DNA of 64,000 bases. Source: Marinobacter oulmenensis. GTDB taxonomy: Bacteria; Pseudomonadota; Gammaproteobacteria; Pseudomonadales; Oleiphilaceae. The stretch spans positions 62,001-126,000 of the forward strand of contig NZ_JACHFE010000005.1 of NCBI RefSeq assembly GCF_014201735.1. The letters run 5' to 3'. This document shows, in pieces, positions 33,293 to 43,097 of this stretch. Each line of letters starts with the position of its first letter. Positions within the stretch are counted from its first letter, which is position 1. The position numbers were made by a program, and so were the translations under genes. The notes under the pieces were generated by a model. The model was not told the DNA's origin and did not search any database. It was given only the letters and a program-made list of their open reading frames with translations.

Positions 33293-36058
33293 TTACTGAC
33301 ACGCCTCACAGTCCGGGTCGTCTATTGAGCACACCTGCGGCTGGGGCGCGGGGACCGGGGCGGTTTTTTCGGCACCGGTGGCGCCCAGGGAGCGCAGGTA
33401 ATAGGTGGTTTTCAGACCACGTTCCCAGGCCAGTTGGTAAAGCGCGTCCAGCTTACGGCCGTTGGGCTCGGCCATGTACAGGTTCAGGCTCTGGGCCTGA
33501 TCCAGCCACTTCTGCCGTCTTGCGGCGGCTTCCACCAGCCATTGGGCGTCGATCTCGAAGGCGGTGGCGTACCTGGCTTTGAGCTCGTCCGGGATGCGAT
33601 CGATCTGCTGTACGCTGCCGTCGAAGTATTTGAGGTCGTTGACCATGACGTTGTCCCACAGACCTTCGGCCTTGAGATCCCGCACCAGCGAGGGGTTCAC
33701 CACGGTGAATTCGCCGGAGAGGTTCGATTTCACAAACAGGTTCTGGTACGCCGGTTCGATGGACTGGGACACGCCCACAATGTTGGAGATGGTGGCCGTG
33801 GGCGCGATGGCCATGACGTTGCTGTTGCGCATGCCGTTTTGGGCGATGAGCTCCCGGACCGGGGTCCAGTCCAGTCGGGTTTCGGTGTTCACCTCCAGTT
33901 CCCCTTCCCGGCGGTTCTCTTTGAGCCGGTTGATGGAATCGATGGGCAGGATGCCCTGATCCCACAGGGAGCCCTGGTAGGTTTCGTAGGCACCACGCTC
34001 ACCGGCCAGGGTGGCGGAGGCTCGCAGGGCAAAGTAGCTCAGTTGTTCCATGGCCACATCGGCGAACTCCACGGCTTGCGGGCTGGAGTACGGCACGCCG
34101 AGCTGGTAGAGCGCGTCCTGGAAGCCCATCAGGCCCAGGCCCACGGGCCGGTGCCTGAGGTTGGAGTTCCTCGCCTGGGGCACGGCGTAGTAGTTAATGT
34201 CGATGACGTTATCGAGCATGCGCACGGCGGTGGTGACGGTGCGTTCCAGGCGCTGTACGTCCAGCTCGCCGTTGTGGATATGGGCAGCCAGGTTCACCGA
34301 ACCCAGGTTGCACACGGCGATTTCATCGGCGCTCGTGTTCAGGGTGATTTCGGTGCACAGGTTGGAGCTGTGGACCACGCCCTGGTGCTGCTGCGGCGAG
34401 CGCAGGTTGCAGGGGTCCTTGAAGGTGATCCACGGATGGCCGGTTTCGAACAGCACCGTGAGCATTTTGCGCCAGAGCTGCTTGGCGGAAACTTTCTTGT
34501 ACAGGGTGATCTCACCCTGCTCCGCCAGTGCTTCGTAATGCTCGTAGCGTTCACGGAAGGCATTGCCGGTCAGATCGTGCAGGTCGGGCACGTCGCTGGG
34601 GGAAAACAGGGTCCACTCGGCGTCGTCGCGCATGCGTTCAATCAGCAGGTCCGGCACCCAGTTGGCGGTGTTCATGTCGTGGGTGCGGCGGCGTTCGTCG
34701 CCAGTGTTCTTGCGCAGTTCCAGGAATTCGTCGATGTCCAGGTGCCAGCTTTCCAGGTAGGCGCACACCGCGCCCTTGCGCTTGCCGCCCTGGTTCACCG
34801 CTACGGCGGTGTCGTTCACCACCTTCAGGAATGGCACCACGCCCTGGCTCTGGCCGTTAGTGCCTTTGATGTGGGAGCCCAGGGCGCGCACCGGTGTCCA
34901 GTCGTTGCCCAGGCCGCCGGCCCATTTGGAGAGCATGGCGTTGTCGCGGATGGCGCCGTAGATGCCTTCCAGATCGTCCTGCACGGTGGTCAGGTAGCAG
35001 GAGGACAACTGGGAATGGCGGGTGCCGCTGTTGAACAGCGTGGGGGTGCTGGCCATGTAGTCGAAGCTGGAGAGCAGCTCATAGAATTCAATAGCACGGA
35101 CATCGGGTTCTTCTTCGCGCAGGGCCAGGCCCATGGCCACGCGCATGAAGAACACCTGCGGCAGCTCCAGCCGGGCCTTGTTCCAGTGCAGGAAGTAACG
35201 GTCGTACAGGGTCTGCAGACCGAGGAAGCCGAACTGGTGGTCGCGCTCGGGTTTGAGCGCCTGGCCCAGGGCTTCGAGGTCGAAGGCCGCCATGGCATCG
35301 TCCAGCAGTTCGTAGCGGATACCGGCATGGATGAACGCCGTCAACGCCTGTGGATAAAGCTCCGCCAGCGATGTGTCGCGCGGTAATTCCAGGGCGCCGG
35401 CGGTTTCCAGGTGCAGTTGTTCCAGCAGCAGGCGGGCGGTGACAGCGCTGTAGTCCGGTTCCCGTTCGATGCGGCCACGGGCGGTCATGATCAGGGCCGA
35501 AAGCACTTCGGTTTCTTCAATGCCGTCGAACAGGTTGCGCACGGCGTCGTCCACCAGGGATTCGCCGTCGATGCCTTCCAGACCGGTGGCGGCCTGTTCC
35601 ACCTGCAGTTTCATCAGGCCCAGGTCCAGCGGGGCGATGCTGCCATCGGCTTTTTTCACGGTCAGGTGCGGGTGGGCTTCCACCGGTTCGTCGATGGCGC
35701 GTTTGCGGGCGTGCTCTTCCCGGTAGAGTACGTAGGCACGGGCGATTTTCTGTTCGCCGGCGCGCATCAGGGCGAGTTCCACCTGGTCCTGGATGTCTTC
35801 GATGTGCACCTTGCCGCCCGCCTTCAGTCGCCGGGACACGGCCTGCACCACCTGTTCGGTGACGTCCTGTACGGCGGCGTTGATGCGTGAGGACCCGGCC
35901 GCTTCGTCACCTTCCACGGCAAGAAAGGCCTTGGTGACGGCCACACTGATTTTCGAGGCACGGAAGTCCACAAGGGTGCCGTTGCGTTTGATGACCTGCA
36001 GGGCCGGGGTGTCGTCAGTTGCGGCGGCCGAAGGTTCGGCGAGGGTGCTGGCAGTCAT
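33293..36058 (-). CDS. nrdA: Class I ribonucleotide reductase, alpha subunit
   Basis: A 921-residue large subunit that reduces ribonucleoside diphosphates. An N-terminal ATP-cone (LQVIKRNGTLVDFRASKISV) is followed by a second cone-like segment near residue 130 (LTVKKADGSIAPLDLGLMKL). Active-site Cys occur in QLSSCYLTTVQDD, NLCTEITLN and CNLGSVNL. The C-terminal relay pair is in DPDCEACQ. The ATG at 36058 has SD GGAGA. Expression is probably controlled by the cobalamin riboswitch in the leader. Confidence 0.92.
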   Translation of the reverse strand: MTASTLAEPSAAATDDTPALQVIKRNGTLVDFRASKISVAVTKAFLAVEGDEAAGSSRINAAVQDVTEQVVQAVSRRLKAGGKVHIEDIQDQVELALMRAGEQKIARAYVLYREEHARKRAIDEPVEAHPHLTVKKADGSIAPLDLGLMKLQVEQAATGLEGIDGESLVDDAVRNLFDGIEETEVLSALIMTARGRIEREPDYSAVTARLLLEQLHLETAGALELPRDTSLAELYPQALTAFIHAGIRYELLDDAMAAFDLEALGQALKPERDHQFGFLGLQTLYDRYFLHWNKARLELPQVFFMRVAMGLALREEEPDVRAIEFYELLSSFDYMASTPTLFNSGTRHSQLSSCYLTTVQDDLEGIYGAIRDNAMLSKWAGGLGNDWTPVRALGSHIKGTNGQSQGVVPFLKVVNDTAVAVNQGGKRKGAVCAYLESWHLDIDEFLELRKNTGDERRRTHDMNTANWVPDLLIERMRDDAEWTLFSPSDVPDLHDLTGNAFRERYEHYEALAEQGEITLYKKVSAKQLWRKMLTVLFETGHPWITFKDPCNLRSPQQHQGVVHSSNLCTEITLNTSADEIAVCNLGSVNLAAHIHNGELDVQRLERTVTTAVRMLDNVIDINYYAVPQARNSNLRHRPVGLGLMGFQDALYQLGVPYSSPQAVEFADVAMEQLSYFALRASATLAGERGAYETYQGSLWDQGILPIDSINRLKENRREGELEVNTETRLDWTPVRELIAQNGMRNSNVMAIAPTATISNIVGVSQSIEPAYQNLFVKSNLSGEFTVVNPSLVRDLKAEGLWDNVMVNDLKYFDGSVQQIDRIPDELKARYATAFEIDAQWLVEAAARRQKWLDQAQSLNLYMAEPNGRKLDALYQLAWERGLKTTYYLRSLGATGAEKTAPVPAPQPQVCSIDDPDCEACQ

Positions 36059-36194
36059 GATGTTCTCCTGAATTCGCGTCGATTCCATATCACCGTCGCG
36101 AATGCAGGGGCACACCTTGCCATGGCATGGGCAGGAGGTACCGGTCTGCTCACCCTGAGTCGCGAAGGTGCAGTTCAGAACCCGTTTTATGGGG

Positions 36195-36395
36195 CTTCTG
36201 GTCCCTGGCAGGTCTTCGGACTCAGGGGCGTGAACCTGTTGGTTCGGCCTTGCGTGGCGACTTCCCGGCTTGGGCCCCTTGAAACAGGACTCCTTACCAG
36301 TGTCTTTGTGCCACGCTCGTTCCCCAATACCGCTGCGCGTCAGTTCCGGATTCTCACCGGATTCCCGGCTACCGATTGCAATCATTGCTCAGTGT
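36195..36395 (-). promoter_or_regulatory. Cobalamin (B12) riboswitch in the nrdA leader
   Basis: On the minus strand the region carries CCGGTGAGAATCCGGAACTG, the conserved core of the AdoCbl riboswitch, then GCGCAGCGGT. At 36207-36222 it carries AGTCCGAAGACCTGCC, which matches the B12 box (AGYCMGAAGACCTGCC) exactly. Order, spacing and strand fit a B12 riboswitch ending about 140 bases before the nrdA ATG. High AdoCbl would be expected to repress nrdAB. No clear intrinsic terminator follows, so control may act on translation. Boundaries are approximate; 36396-36485 holds nothing else that I recognise. Confidence 0.88.
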
Positions 36396-36521
36396 TTGAT
36401 CACAACATCTGGTAGCTAACCAAGGATACCGTCACTATATACGGGTCAATTCAAAGCTACAAGATGGGCCTGGCATTTTTGATTTATGCTAATGGCAGTC
36501 ACTGATTTTCAGGAGTTCCAT

Positions 36522-37244
36522 TTGAAAGCAAACGGCGTACTTCGCAGCACGTTACTATCGGCATTGGTTTTCTCGGGCCTCATTATTGCAAGCGAGGGCC
36601 ACCTAACGCCTTTTTCTGCCATGAGCTCACTCAATGATGGCTGGGAGGCACTGGAGTTTCCCAAGCTCGACCGGCACACGCGCTATGACCTGGTCCAGGA
36701 AGACGGGCAGCAGGTCGTGCGGGCCACCGCGGATAACAGCGCCTCCGGGCTGATCAGCCGGTTGTCGCTGGCGCCCAGGGATTCACTGATGCTGCGCTGG
36801 CGCTGGAAGGTTTCCAGGGTATTCGAGGACGGAGACGCCCGCCAGAAATCCGGAGACGATTACCCGGCACGGATCTACGTGGCTTTCAAGTTCCAGCCGG
36901 ACAAGGCCGGTTTCTTCGAGCGGGCCAAACGCAAAGCCGTGGAGGTGCTGTTCGGTGAGACCCTGCCCGGCAATGCCCTTAATTACATCTGGGCCAACCG
37001 CCTGCCCGAGGGGGAATTCATTGCCAATGCCTATACCGATAAAACGGTGATGGTGGCGGTCAACTCCGGGCCGCAGGACACCGGGCAATGGCAGACCGTG
37101 GAACGGGACATCGTGGCCGATTACCGACAGGCGTTCGGGGAATCACCGCCGCCCATCGTGGGCATTGCCATCATGACCGACTCCGACAACACCGGTGCCA
37201 CAGCGACAGCCTGGTATGGGGACCTGACGCTTCATGACCGCTAG
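36522..37244 (+). CDS. DUF3047 exported protein
   Basis: A protein of about 240 residues with an N-terminal signal (LLSALVFSGLIIASEG). Family marks are LMLRWRWKVSRVFEDGD, KSGDDYPARIYVAFKF and NYIWANRLPEG, ending with MTDSDNTGATATAWYGDLTL. This is the DUF3047 jelly-roll-like family; function unknown. I favour a TTG start at 36522, preceded by CAGGAG at 6 bases, because it puts basic residues just before the signal. ATGs at 36486 and 36492 are alternatives without an SD. Confidence 0.75.
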   Translation: MKANGVLRSTLLSALVFSGLIIASEGHLTPFSAMSSLNDGWEALEFPKLDRHTRYDLVQEDGQQVVRATADNSASGLISRLSLAPRDSLMLRWRWKVSRVFEDGDARQKSGDDYPARIYVAFKFQPDKAGFFERAKRKAVEVLFGETLPGNALNYIWANRLPEGEFIANAYTDKTVMVAVNSGPQDTGQWQTVERDIVADYRQAFGESPPPIVGIAIMTDSDNTGATATAWYGDLTLHDR

Positions 37245-37247
37245 AAC

Positions 37248-38030
37248 TTACTGGAGCCCCTCCGGGAAGCCGGGCACCACTCTGTTCCTCCCGAACGACC
37301 GCAGGGGCGGAACTGCCCCCCGGGCCGCCAGCTCAATGTAGGCGTTGTCAAAATCGTCCCGGACCAGGGCAGCGTCAGGGCGGGCCAATGAAAACAGCCA
37401 GGCTGTATTTCGACTGCGTATCCGGGATTCATGGACCCGATCATCGTCGGGTTCGGTAAGCACTTCCCTCACCGGCTGGTGATAGTCCAGCACATAATCC
37501 CCCCTGCCGCGCTCAAGCATGTCGATGGCTGCGCGATGATTGGGCGCATCCAGAACCCGGATATCACTCTGTGATTCCAGCCATTTGCGAAAATCGCCGT
37601 AGGTATACCCCGCATGCAGGATAACGGTTGTGTTACGCAGCCGATCAAGATGGTCCACGGGCGGCGAGCCGTCCAGATACCAGGCGCTGAGTCTGACAGG
37701 CAGCGGGCTGACCCAGCTTTCCAACACTTCCATGGAGAGCGAGGGGATATTGGTCATCCCCATCCAAAGATCCACCTTGCCGTTACGGAGGTATAGATAG
37801 ACACGGCTGATCGGCAGGTAGACAAACTCGACCTCGTACGCGGCCTCCTCTGCCACCTTGCGGGTAATATCCACCATGGTACCGGCCGCCTTGCCGTACT
37901 CGTCCCGGTAACTGAGAGGCGGGAATTCCACATAGGCAATGCGCAGTAACCTGCCCTTGATTGTGCCCGCGGGCGACAACCCCGGCATCATCACCAGCAC
38001 CAATAAAAAACCCAGGAAAACCACTCGCAT
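37248..38030 (-). CDS. Periplasmic solute-binding-domain protein
   Basis: A 260-residue exported protein (signal MRVVFLGFLLVLVMMPGLSP). It has the type 2 solute-binding fold, with LLRIAYVEFPPLSYRDEYGK in lobe 1, GTMVDITRKVAEEAAYEVEF and GKVDLWMGMTN. No ABC transporter is adjacent, so a lone sensory or lost-partner role is possible. It overlaps tail to tail with DUF3047 (3-bp gap). The ATG at 38030 is chosen; an in-frame start at 38057 would lengthen the N-terminus by nine residues. Confidence 0.7.
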   Translation of the reverse strand: MRVVFLGFLLVLVMMPGLSPAGTIKGRLLRIAYVEFPPLSYRDEYGKAAGTMVDITRKVAEEAAYEVEFVYLPISRVYLYLRNGKVDLWMGMTNIPSLSMEVLESWVSPLPVRLSAWYLDGSPPVDHLDRLRNTTVILHAGYTYGDFRKWLESQSDIRVLDAPNHRAAIDMLERGRGDYVLDYHQPVREVLTEPDDDRVHESRIRSRNTAWLFSLARPDAALVRDDFDNAYIELAARGAVPPLRSFGRNRVVPGFPEGLQ

Positions 38031-38221
38031 ACCGCTACCCCAGAAACGACCCAGCATACCCGCCCGCTTTCGTCTGAATGTTCTAAAGATTATCAGAGCC
38101 GAAGCGACCTGCACTGATATGGACCAGATGCCCATTCACCAATAGAGCCCAAAGCGGAAATTCATCTCTAAAACCCGGCGTATGCTTCTAATGATGCATA
38201 GTGGGAGGGGATAAGTGCCTG

Positions 38222-39130
38222 TTAACCCGCCGACACGCGAGTGCCCGCTGATCCTTCGAGGATGGTCACTGCATCCTGCAGACGACCAATGCCGCTGAGC
38301 CCGCCCGCCTGGGCAAAATCACAGGCGGCCTGCAGTTTCGGCCCCATGGAACCGGCAGGCATATCCAGTCCCCGCGCCTCGGTTACTGTCAATTCAGCAA
38401 GCGGCGCTGAGTGTTCGGTCCCGAAATCGCGATAGACAGCATCCACATCGGTTAACAGGAGCAACGCATCTGCCTCCAGTTGTCTGGCCAACAACGCGCT
38501 GGCGGCGTCCTTGTCTATGACCGCTTCAATGCCGACCATGCTGCCGTCTTCCCGGCGCAACACGGGTATGCCACCGCCGCCGGCACAGACCACGACCACG
38601 CCCTGCTCGAGCAATAGCTTCAGTACGCGCAGATCCGGTATTTCCTGAGGTTTCGGGGAAGGCACCACCCGGCGCCATTTGTCGCCGTCCGGGGCAATGC
38701 TCCAACCGGCGCCGGCGGCCCGGCGCTCGGCCTCCTCGCGCTCATAGACCGGACCCACGAACTTGGTCGGCTTATCGAACGCCGGGTCTTTCGGGTCCAC
38801 CACCACCTGGGTCAGCAGCGTCGAGACCGGCCGGTCATGCGCCAGGGCGTTTTCCAGCTCCTGCTCGATCATGTAGCCGATCATACCCTCGGTTTCGGCA
38901 CTCAGGACATCCAGCGGATAGGCCTCATCCGGTTTATAGGACGCGCCCTGTAAGGCCAGCAACCCGACCTGTGGCCCATTACCGTGAGTGACCACCAGAT
39001 CGTGGCCGGCCCGGACAACGGCGGCCAGGGATCGGGCCGCAACCTGCACATTGTTGCGCTGGACCCCCGCGGTAAGCGGCTCCCCGCGTTTAAGGAGGGC
39101 ATTGCCCCCCAAGGCTGCGACCACCAGCAT
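38222..39130 (-). CDS. arcC: Carbamate kinase
   Basis: A 302-residue amino-acid kinase-fold enzyme that makes ATP from carbamoyl phosphate and ADP in the last step of the arginine deiminase pathway. It starts [31 protein letters not shown] binds phosphate; [10 protein letters not shown] and [12 protein letters not shown] are family signatures; it ends with [11 protein letters not shown]. The ATG at 39130 has SD GGAGG and lies 2 bases past the OTC stop, so it is translationally coupled. Confidence 0.92.
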   Translation of the reverse strand: MLVVAALGGNALLKRGEPLTAGVQRNNVQVAARSLAAVVRAGHDLVVTHGNGPQVGLLALQGASYKPDEAYPLDVLSAETEGMIGYMIEQELENALAHDRPVSTLLTQVVVDPKDPAFDKPTKFVGPVYEREEAERRAAGAGWSIAPDGDKWRRVVPSPKPQEIPDLRVLKLLLEQGVVVVCAGGGGIPVLRREDGSMVGIEAVIDKDAASALLARQLEADALLLLTDVDAVYRDFGTEHSAPLAELTVTEARGLDMPAGSMGPKLQAACDFAQAGGLSGIGRLQDAVTILEGSAGTRVSAG

Positions 39131-39131
39131 G

Positions 39132-40133
39132 TCAGCCTCCCAGAGTCGCCACGAGGACGGCCTTGATGGTGTGCATGCGGTTCTCGGCCTGATCAAACAC
39201 AATCGAAGCGGGGCTTTCGAAAACGTCTTCCGTGACCTCCATAGCGTCAATGCCATAGGTCTCCTGGATCTCCTTGCCCACCACGGTTTCGGTGTTGTGG
39301 AAGGCTGGCAGGCAGTGCATAAACCGCGCCCGGGGATTGCCGGTTTTTGCCATCAGGGAGGCGTTGACCTGGTAAGGCATCAGCAACTTGATGCGCTCGG
39401 CCCATTTTTCCTTCGACTCACCCATTGAGACCCAGACATCGGTATACACAAAATCAACCCCGGCAACAGCGGCATCGATATCATCGGTAATGGTGATGCG
39501 GGCCCCGGTTTCCGCCGCCAGTGCGCGGGCCTCCTCCTGCACAGCCTGCTTGGGCCAGCAGGCCTTGGGTGCGCATAAACGCACGTCCATGCCCATCTTG
39601 GCACCGCCGATCAGCAGGCTGTCGCCCATGTTGTTGGCGGCATCGCCAATAAACACATAGGCCACCTCCCGCAGCGGCTTTTCCACATGCTCCTGCATGG
39701 TCAGAAAGTCCGCCAGTATCTGGGTAGGATGAAATTCGTTGGTCAATCCGTTATAGACTGGCACGCCCGCATACTGTGCCAGTTCTTCCACAACCGATTG
39801 CCCGAAACCACGGTATTCAATGGCATCGTATACCCGGCCAAGCACCCTTGCCGTGTCCTTGACCGACTCCTTGTGCCCGATGTGGGTTCCGGTCGGGCCC
39901 AGGTAGGTTACCCGGGCGCCCTGATCAAAGGCGGCGACCTCGAACCCGACCCGGGTTCGGGTGGAGTTTTTCTCGAAGATCAGCGCGATATCCTTACCCG
40001 CGAGATTAGGTACTTCGGTACCTGCATACTTGGCGGTCTTAAGATCCGCAGACAGCTTCAGCAGGAAAGCAATTTCCGTGGGGCTGAAATCCCGAAGCGT
40101 CAGAAAGTGTCGGTTCTTTAGGTTGAAAGCCAT
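39132..40133 (-). CDS. arcB: Ornithine carbamoyltransferase (catabolic)
   Basis: A 333-residue enzyme that splits citrulline with phosphate into ornithine and carbamoyl phosphate. The carbamoyl-phosphate loop is [26 protein letters not shown] and the catalytic [11 protein letters not shown] are present; DVWVSMGES binds ornithine. Its place between arcA and arcC shows the catabolic role, although anabolic ArgF has the same sequence motifs. 18 bp separate it from arcA. Confidence 0.92.
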   Translation of the reverse strand: MAFNLKNRHFLTLRDFSPTEIAFLLKLSADLKTAKYAGTEVPNLAGKDIALIFEKNSTRTRVGFEVAAFDQGARVTYLGPTGTHIGHKESVKDTARVLGRVYDAIEYRGFGQSVVEELAQYAGVPVYNGLTNEFHPTQILADFLTMQEHVEKPLREVAYVFIGDAANNMGDSLLIGGAKMGMDVRLCAPKACWPKQAVQEEARALAAETGARITITDDIDAAVAGVDFVYTDVWVSMGESKEKWAERIKLLMPYQVNASLMAKTGNPRARFMHCLPAFHNTETVVGKEIQETYGIDAMEVTEDVFESPASIVFDQAENRMHTIKAVLVATLGG

Positions 40134-40151
40134 GAAACATCTCCTTTGCTG

Positions 40152-41381
40152 TCAGACCGCGTCCCGGATGGTTGGGCAACTCATGCAGCGACCACCGCCC
40201 CGACCACGGCCGAGTTCGGCACCCGGTATGGCCAACACCTCAATGCCCGACGCCGACAGCGCCGCATTGGTATCGTCATTGCGGTCATAACCGACAACCA
40301 GTCCAGGGCTCAGGGCCAGCACATTGTTGCCATCGTTCCACTGTTCCCGTTCCCGCTCCTCTGGTGTATTGCCGCCGGTTGGCACGACTTCCAGGGCCGG
40401 ATAACCGAGGATCTCCGCGACTACCTCAAAAAGATGGCGCGAGTCCCGCTTGAAGGACAGTGTCTTGCCGCCCTCGCCGGGGCGCAGGTCATAACAGGTT
40501 ACCCCATCGGCCACCTCCTTGAAGGCAGTAACCACGTTGCCACCGCAGAAGGTAAAGACGGTATCCAGATGCATGGCGGAACGGGCTTTCGGCAACTGGC
40601 AGGCGATCACCCGATCCACCATACCGCTATCAAACAGGGATTTTGACAACTGCCCAATGGCCTGGGGTGAGGATCGTTCGCCCATGCCCACCAGAACCGT
40701 TCTATTCCCCAGAGGCATGACATCCCCGCCCTCCAGGGTGGCCAGGCCATGATCTTCAAGTGGATCGCCCCAATGCACGGTCACCTTGCCGGCAAATTTC
40801 GGGTGGAACCTGTAGATGGCGGCCATCAGAAGGGTTTCCGGCTTGCGGGCAGCCCAGAACATGGGATTCAGGGTGACCCCACCATACACCCAGGCGCTGT
40901 TGTCGCGAGTGAACAGGAAGTTGGGCAGCGGCGGCAACACAAACCCGAAACGTCCCAGATGGTTGCCAAACAGTCCAACCGGATCAAAAGGCAAATCCCC
41001 CACTTCAAGGCCACCGATCAGGAATTCCGCCAGTCTTTCCCCGGGCAGTTCCTCCATCCAGGCCTTCAGATCCGACACCATGCCCACGCCGATGTGGTTC
41101 CAGTTGATCCGGTGGTCCAGAATCCAGGCCCGGCCCTCGGGGATCGCCAGGGTTTCCGCCAGCAGCTCGTTAACATCCAGCACCTCGACGCCCTGGCTGC
41201 GCATGACGGAGGCAAATACGTCATGATCCTTCTGTGCCTGCTTGACCCAGAAAACATCATCAAACAGCAACGCATCACAATTCGAAGGTGTCAGTCTGCG
41301 GTGAGCCAGTCCCGGCCGGCAAACGATGACCTGACGCAGCTTCCCGGTTTCCGAATACACTCCAAGTGATTGTTCAGACAT
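40152..41381 (-). CDS. arcA: Arginine deiminase
   Basis: A 409-residue enzyme that hydrolyses arginine to citrulline and ammonia. It begins [51 protein letters not shown] (catalytic His/Asp region) and [15 protein letters not shown] (Cys nucleophile) are diagnostic. First enzyme gene of the arc cluster, 24 bp after the carrier gene. The pathway gives ATP from arginine without oxygen and releases ammonia against acid. Confidence 0.93.
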   Translation of the reverse strand: MSEQSLGVYSETGKLRQVIVCRPGLAHRRLTPSNCDALLFDDVFWVKQAQKDHDVFASVMRSQGVEVLDVNELLAETLAIPEGRAWILDHRINWNHIGVGMVSDLKAWMEELPGERLAEFLIGGLEVGDLPFDPVGLFGNHLGRFGFVLPPLPNFLFTRDNSAWVYGGVTLNPMFWAARKPETLLMAAIYRFHPKFAGKVTVHWGDPLEDHGLATLEGGDVMPLGNRTVLVGMGERSSPQAIGQLSKSLFDSGMVDRVIACQLPKARSAMHLDTVFTFCGGNVVTAFKEVADGVTCYDLRPGEGGKTLSFKRDSRHLFEVVAEILGYPALEVVPTGGNTPEEREREQWNDGNNVLALSPGLVVGYDRNDDTNAALSASGIEVLAIPGAELGRGRGGGRCMSCPTIRDAV

Positions 41382-41405
41382 AACAAAACTCCTTTTTTTG
41401 CATGC

Positions 41406-42854
41406 TTACAGCATGGTGCCCAGGCTGATAACAACGCTGATAAACACGGTCAGAATAAGCAGCAGCGGCCAGATAAAGGCAAGCCAGCGATCATAGGACA
41501 CCCGCCCTATGGCAAGCCCACCTACCACAACGGCAAAGGTCGGGTTGATCAGATTCACCAGGCCATTGGCAGATTGGTATGCGGTAACCACCAGGTCTCG
41601 CCCAACGTTGGCAAAGTCAGCCAGCGGCGCCAGAATCGGCATGGACAGAACGGCAAGACCAGAGGACGAGGGCACGAAGAAACTCATACCGACCTCGATC
41701 CAGAACATCAGGTTGATAAAGGCCAACTCCGGTAGCCCCCCCAGGGAGGTTTCCGCGCTGTGCAGAATGGTGTCGGCGATCATGCCCTGCTCCATGATCA
41801 CCACAATGCCACGGGCAAGCCCAACCACCAGGGCCACGCCCAGCAGATCCCGGGCACCATCCACGAAGCTGCCGGTCAGTTCCTTCTCACCCAACCGTGC
41901 AATAAGCCCGATCAAAATCGCAGCCCCGAAGAACAGGGCCCCCATTCGGGCCATCCACCAACCCTGTGAGGACACCCCCCAGATCATCACGGCAAAGGTT
42001 ATGCCGAAGATGATCAGTGAAATGATCTGGGTTCTGGTTAGGCTCGCGCTGTGCATTTCTTCTTCGTGTGCTTCCAGAAACAGCTTCCGGTGGGCAGCCC
42101 ACTGTTTTGATACCACCGAGCGGGAAGGGTCGGCCTTCACCCGCCGGGCATACCGCATGACGTAGGCAATACAGATGAGCAAACCACCAATCAAAAGAAT
42201 AAATCGCAGGATAATACCGTCGGTGAAGGGAATGCTGGCCGCATTGGCCGCAATGACGGTAGCAAAGGGATTGATGGTGGAGCCAAGCACGCCGATGCCG
42301 GCCCCGATCAGGATGATGGCAACACCTGTGACGGCGTCGTACCCGGCGGCCAGAATGACGGGAACCAGAATCGCATAGAAAGCCAGGGTTTCCTCTGCCA
42401 TTCCGTAGGTGGTGCCACCCAGGGCAAACAGCGTCATCAGGATAGGGATCATCCAGATTTCATGGCCTTTCAAATGACGCATGGCGCTGCGTATACCGGT
42501 ATCGATGGCACCGGTCGCGTTCATAACGCCGAGAAAGCCACCCAGGAACAGCACGAACAGTGCGACATCGATGGCATTGGCGGTATAGCTGTCGGGATCG
42601 TAGAACCCGGCTGTTGGCGCCAGAATGACATCAACAAAGCCCTGGGGGTTAGGGGCCACTGTCTCATAGGTACCCGGTACCGCCACTTCCCGACCAACCT
42701 CGTCATTCATGACCCGCTCATACTGGCCTGCCGGGATGATCCAGGAAAGCGCCGCAACCACGGCGATCAGACAGAAAAGAATGGTGTAGGCGGTGGGGAA
42801 TCGCGAGGCAAGGTCGCTTTCGGGGTTTTCCGGGGGATTGGGAACATTATCCAT
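41406..42854 (-). CDS. YfcC-family carrier, likely arginine/ornithine exchanger of the arc operon
   Basis: A 482-residue membrane protein with about 12 helices of the C4-dicarboxylate carrier/YfcC family (ion transporter superfamily). It starts RFPTAYTILFCLIAVVAALS, with WIIPAGQYERV after the first helix; FVLFLGGFLGVMNATGAIDT and MSFFVPSSSGLAVLSMPI are typical. As first gene of the arcABC operon it probably replaces the APC-type ArcD antiporter. The ATG at 42854 follows AAGGAGAGGAGG. No ANR/FNR box could be identified in the 240-bp upstream gap. Confidence 0.8.
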   Translation of the reverse strand: MDNVPNPPENPESDLASRFPTAYTILFCLIAVVAALSWIIPAGQYERVMNDEVGREVAVPGTYETVAPNPQGFVDVILAPTAGFYDPDSYTANAIDVALFVLFLGGFLGVMNATGAIDTGIRSAMRHLKGHEIWMIPILMTLFALGGTTYGMAEETLAFYAILVPVILAAGYDAVTGVAIILIGAGIGVLGSTINPFATVIAANAASIPFTDGIILRFILLIGGLLICIAYVMRYARRVKADPSRSVVSKQWAAHRKLFLEAHEEEMHSASLTRTQIISLIIFGITFAVMIWGVSSQGWWMARMGALFFGAAILIGLIARLGEKELTGSFVDGARDLLGVALVVGLARGIVVIMEQGMIADTILHSAETSLGGLPELAFINLMFWIEVGMSFFVPSSSGLAVLSMPILAPLADFANVGRDLVVTAYQSANGLVNLINPTFAVVVGGLAIGRVSYDRWLAFIWPLLLILTVFISVVISLGTML

Positions 42855-43071
42855 GGTGCACCTCCTCTCCTTGAACGCACATGACGAACCCATCGCATGG
42901 TGCAGGCAGAGTTTCCCGGGATGCTCGGAAATCCATAAGTGCGCACGCAAAGGCTACACACCACTGCATCCATGCAACACAACAGCTTAAATCATACCTC
43001 CATAAGAGGAGTTGCAGTATTACAATTACTGGTTAGCCGGACCAGAGAGGCTTGTGCTTGATGAGAAGTGG

Positions 43072-43096
43072 GCATCAATCCCCGCATGATTGATGC
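43072..43096 (-). terminator. Hairpin after nhaB
   Basis: GCATCAAT (43072-43079) and ATTGATGC (43089-43096) form a perfect 8-bp stem with a 9-base loop directly after the nhaB stop codon. It lacks a T-run, so it may end transcription only weakly or stabilise the mRNA end. Confidence 0.35.
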
Positions 43097-43097
43097 T

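Noticed and set aside
43054..43080. TTGAT...ATCAA as a possible ANR/FNR box for the arc operon
   Set aside because: The half sites are 11 bases apart instead of 4, and lie beyond the nhaB end rather than near a likely arc promoter.
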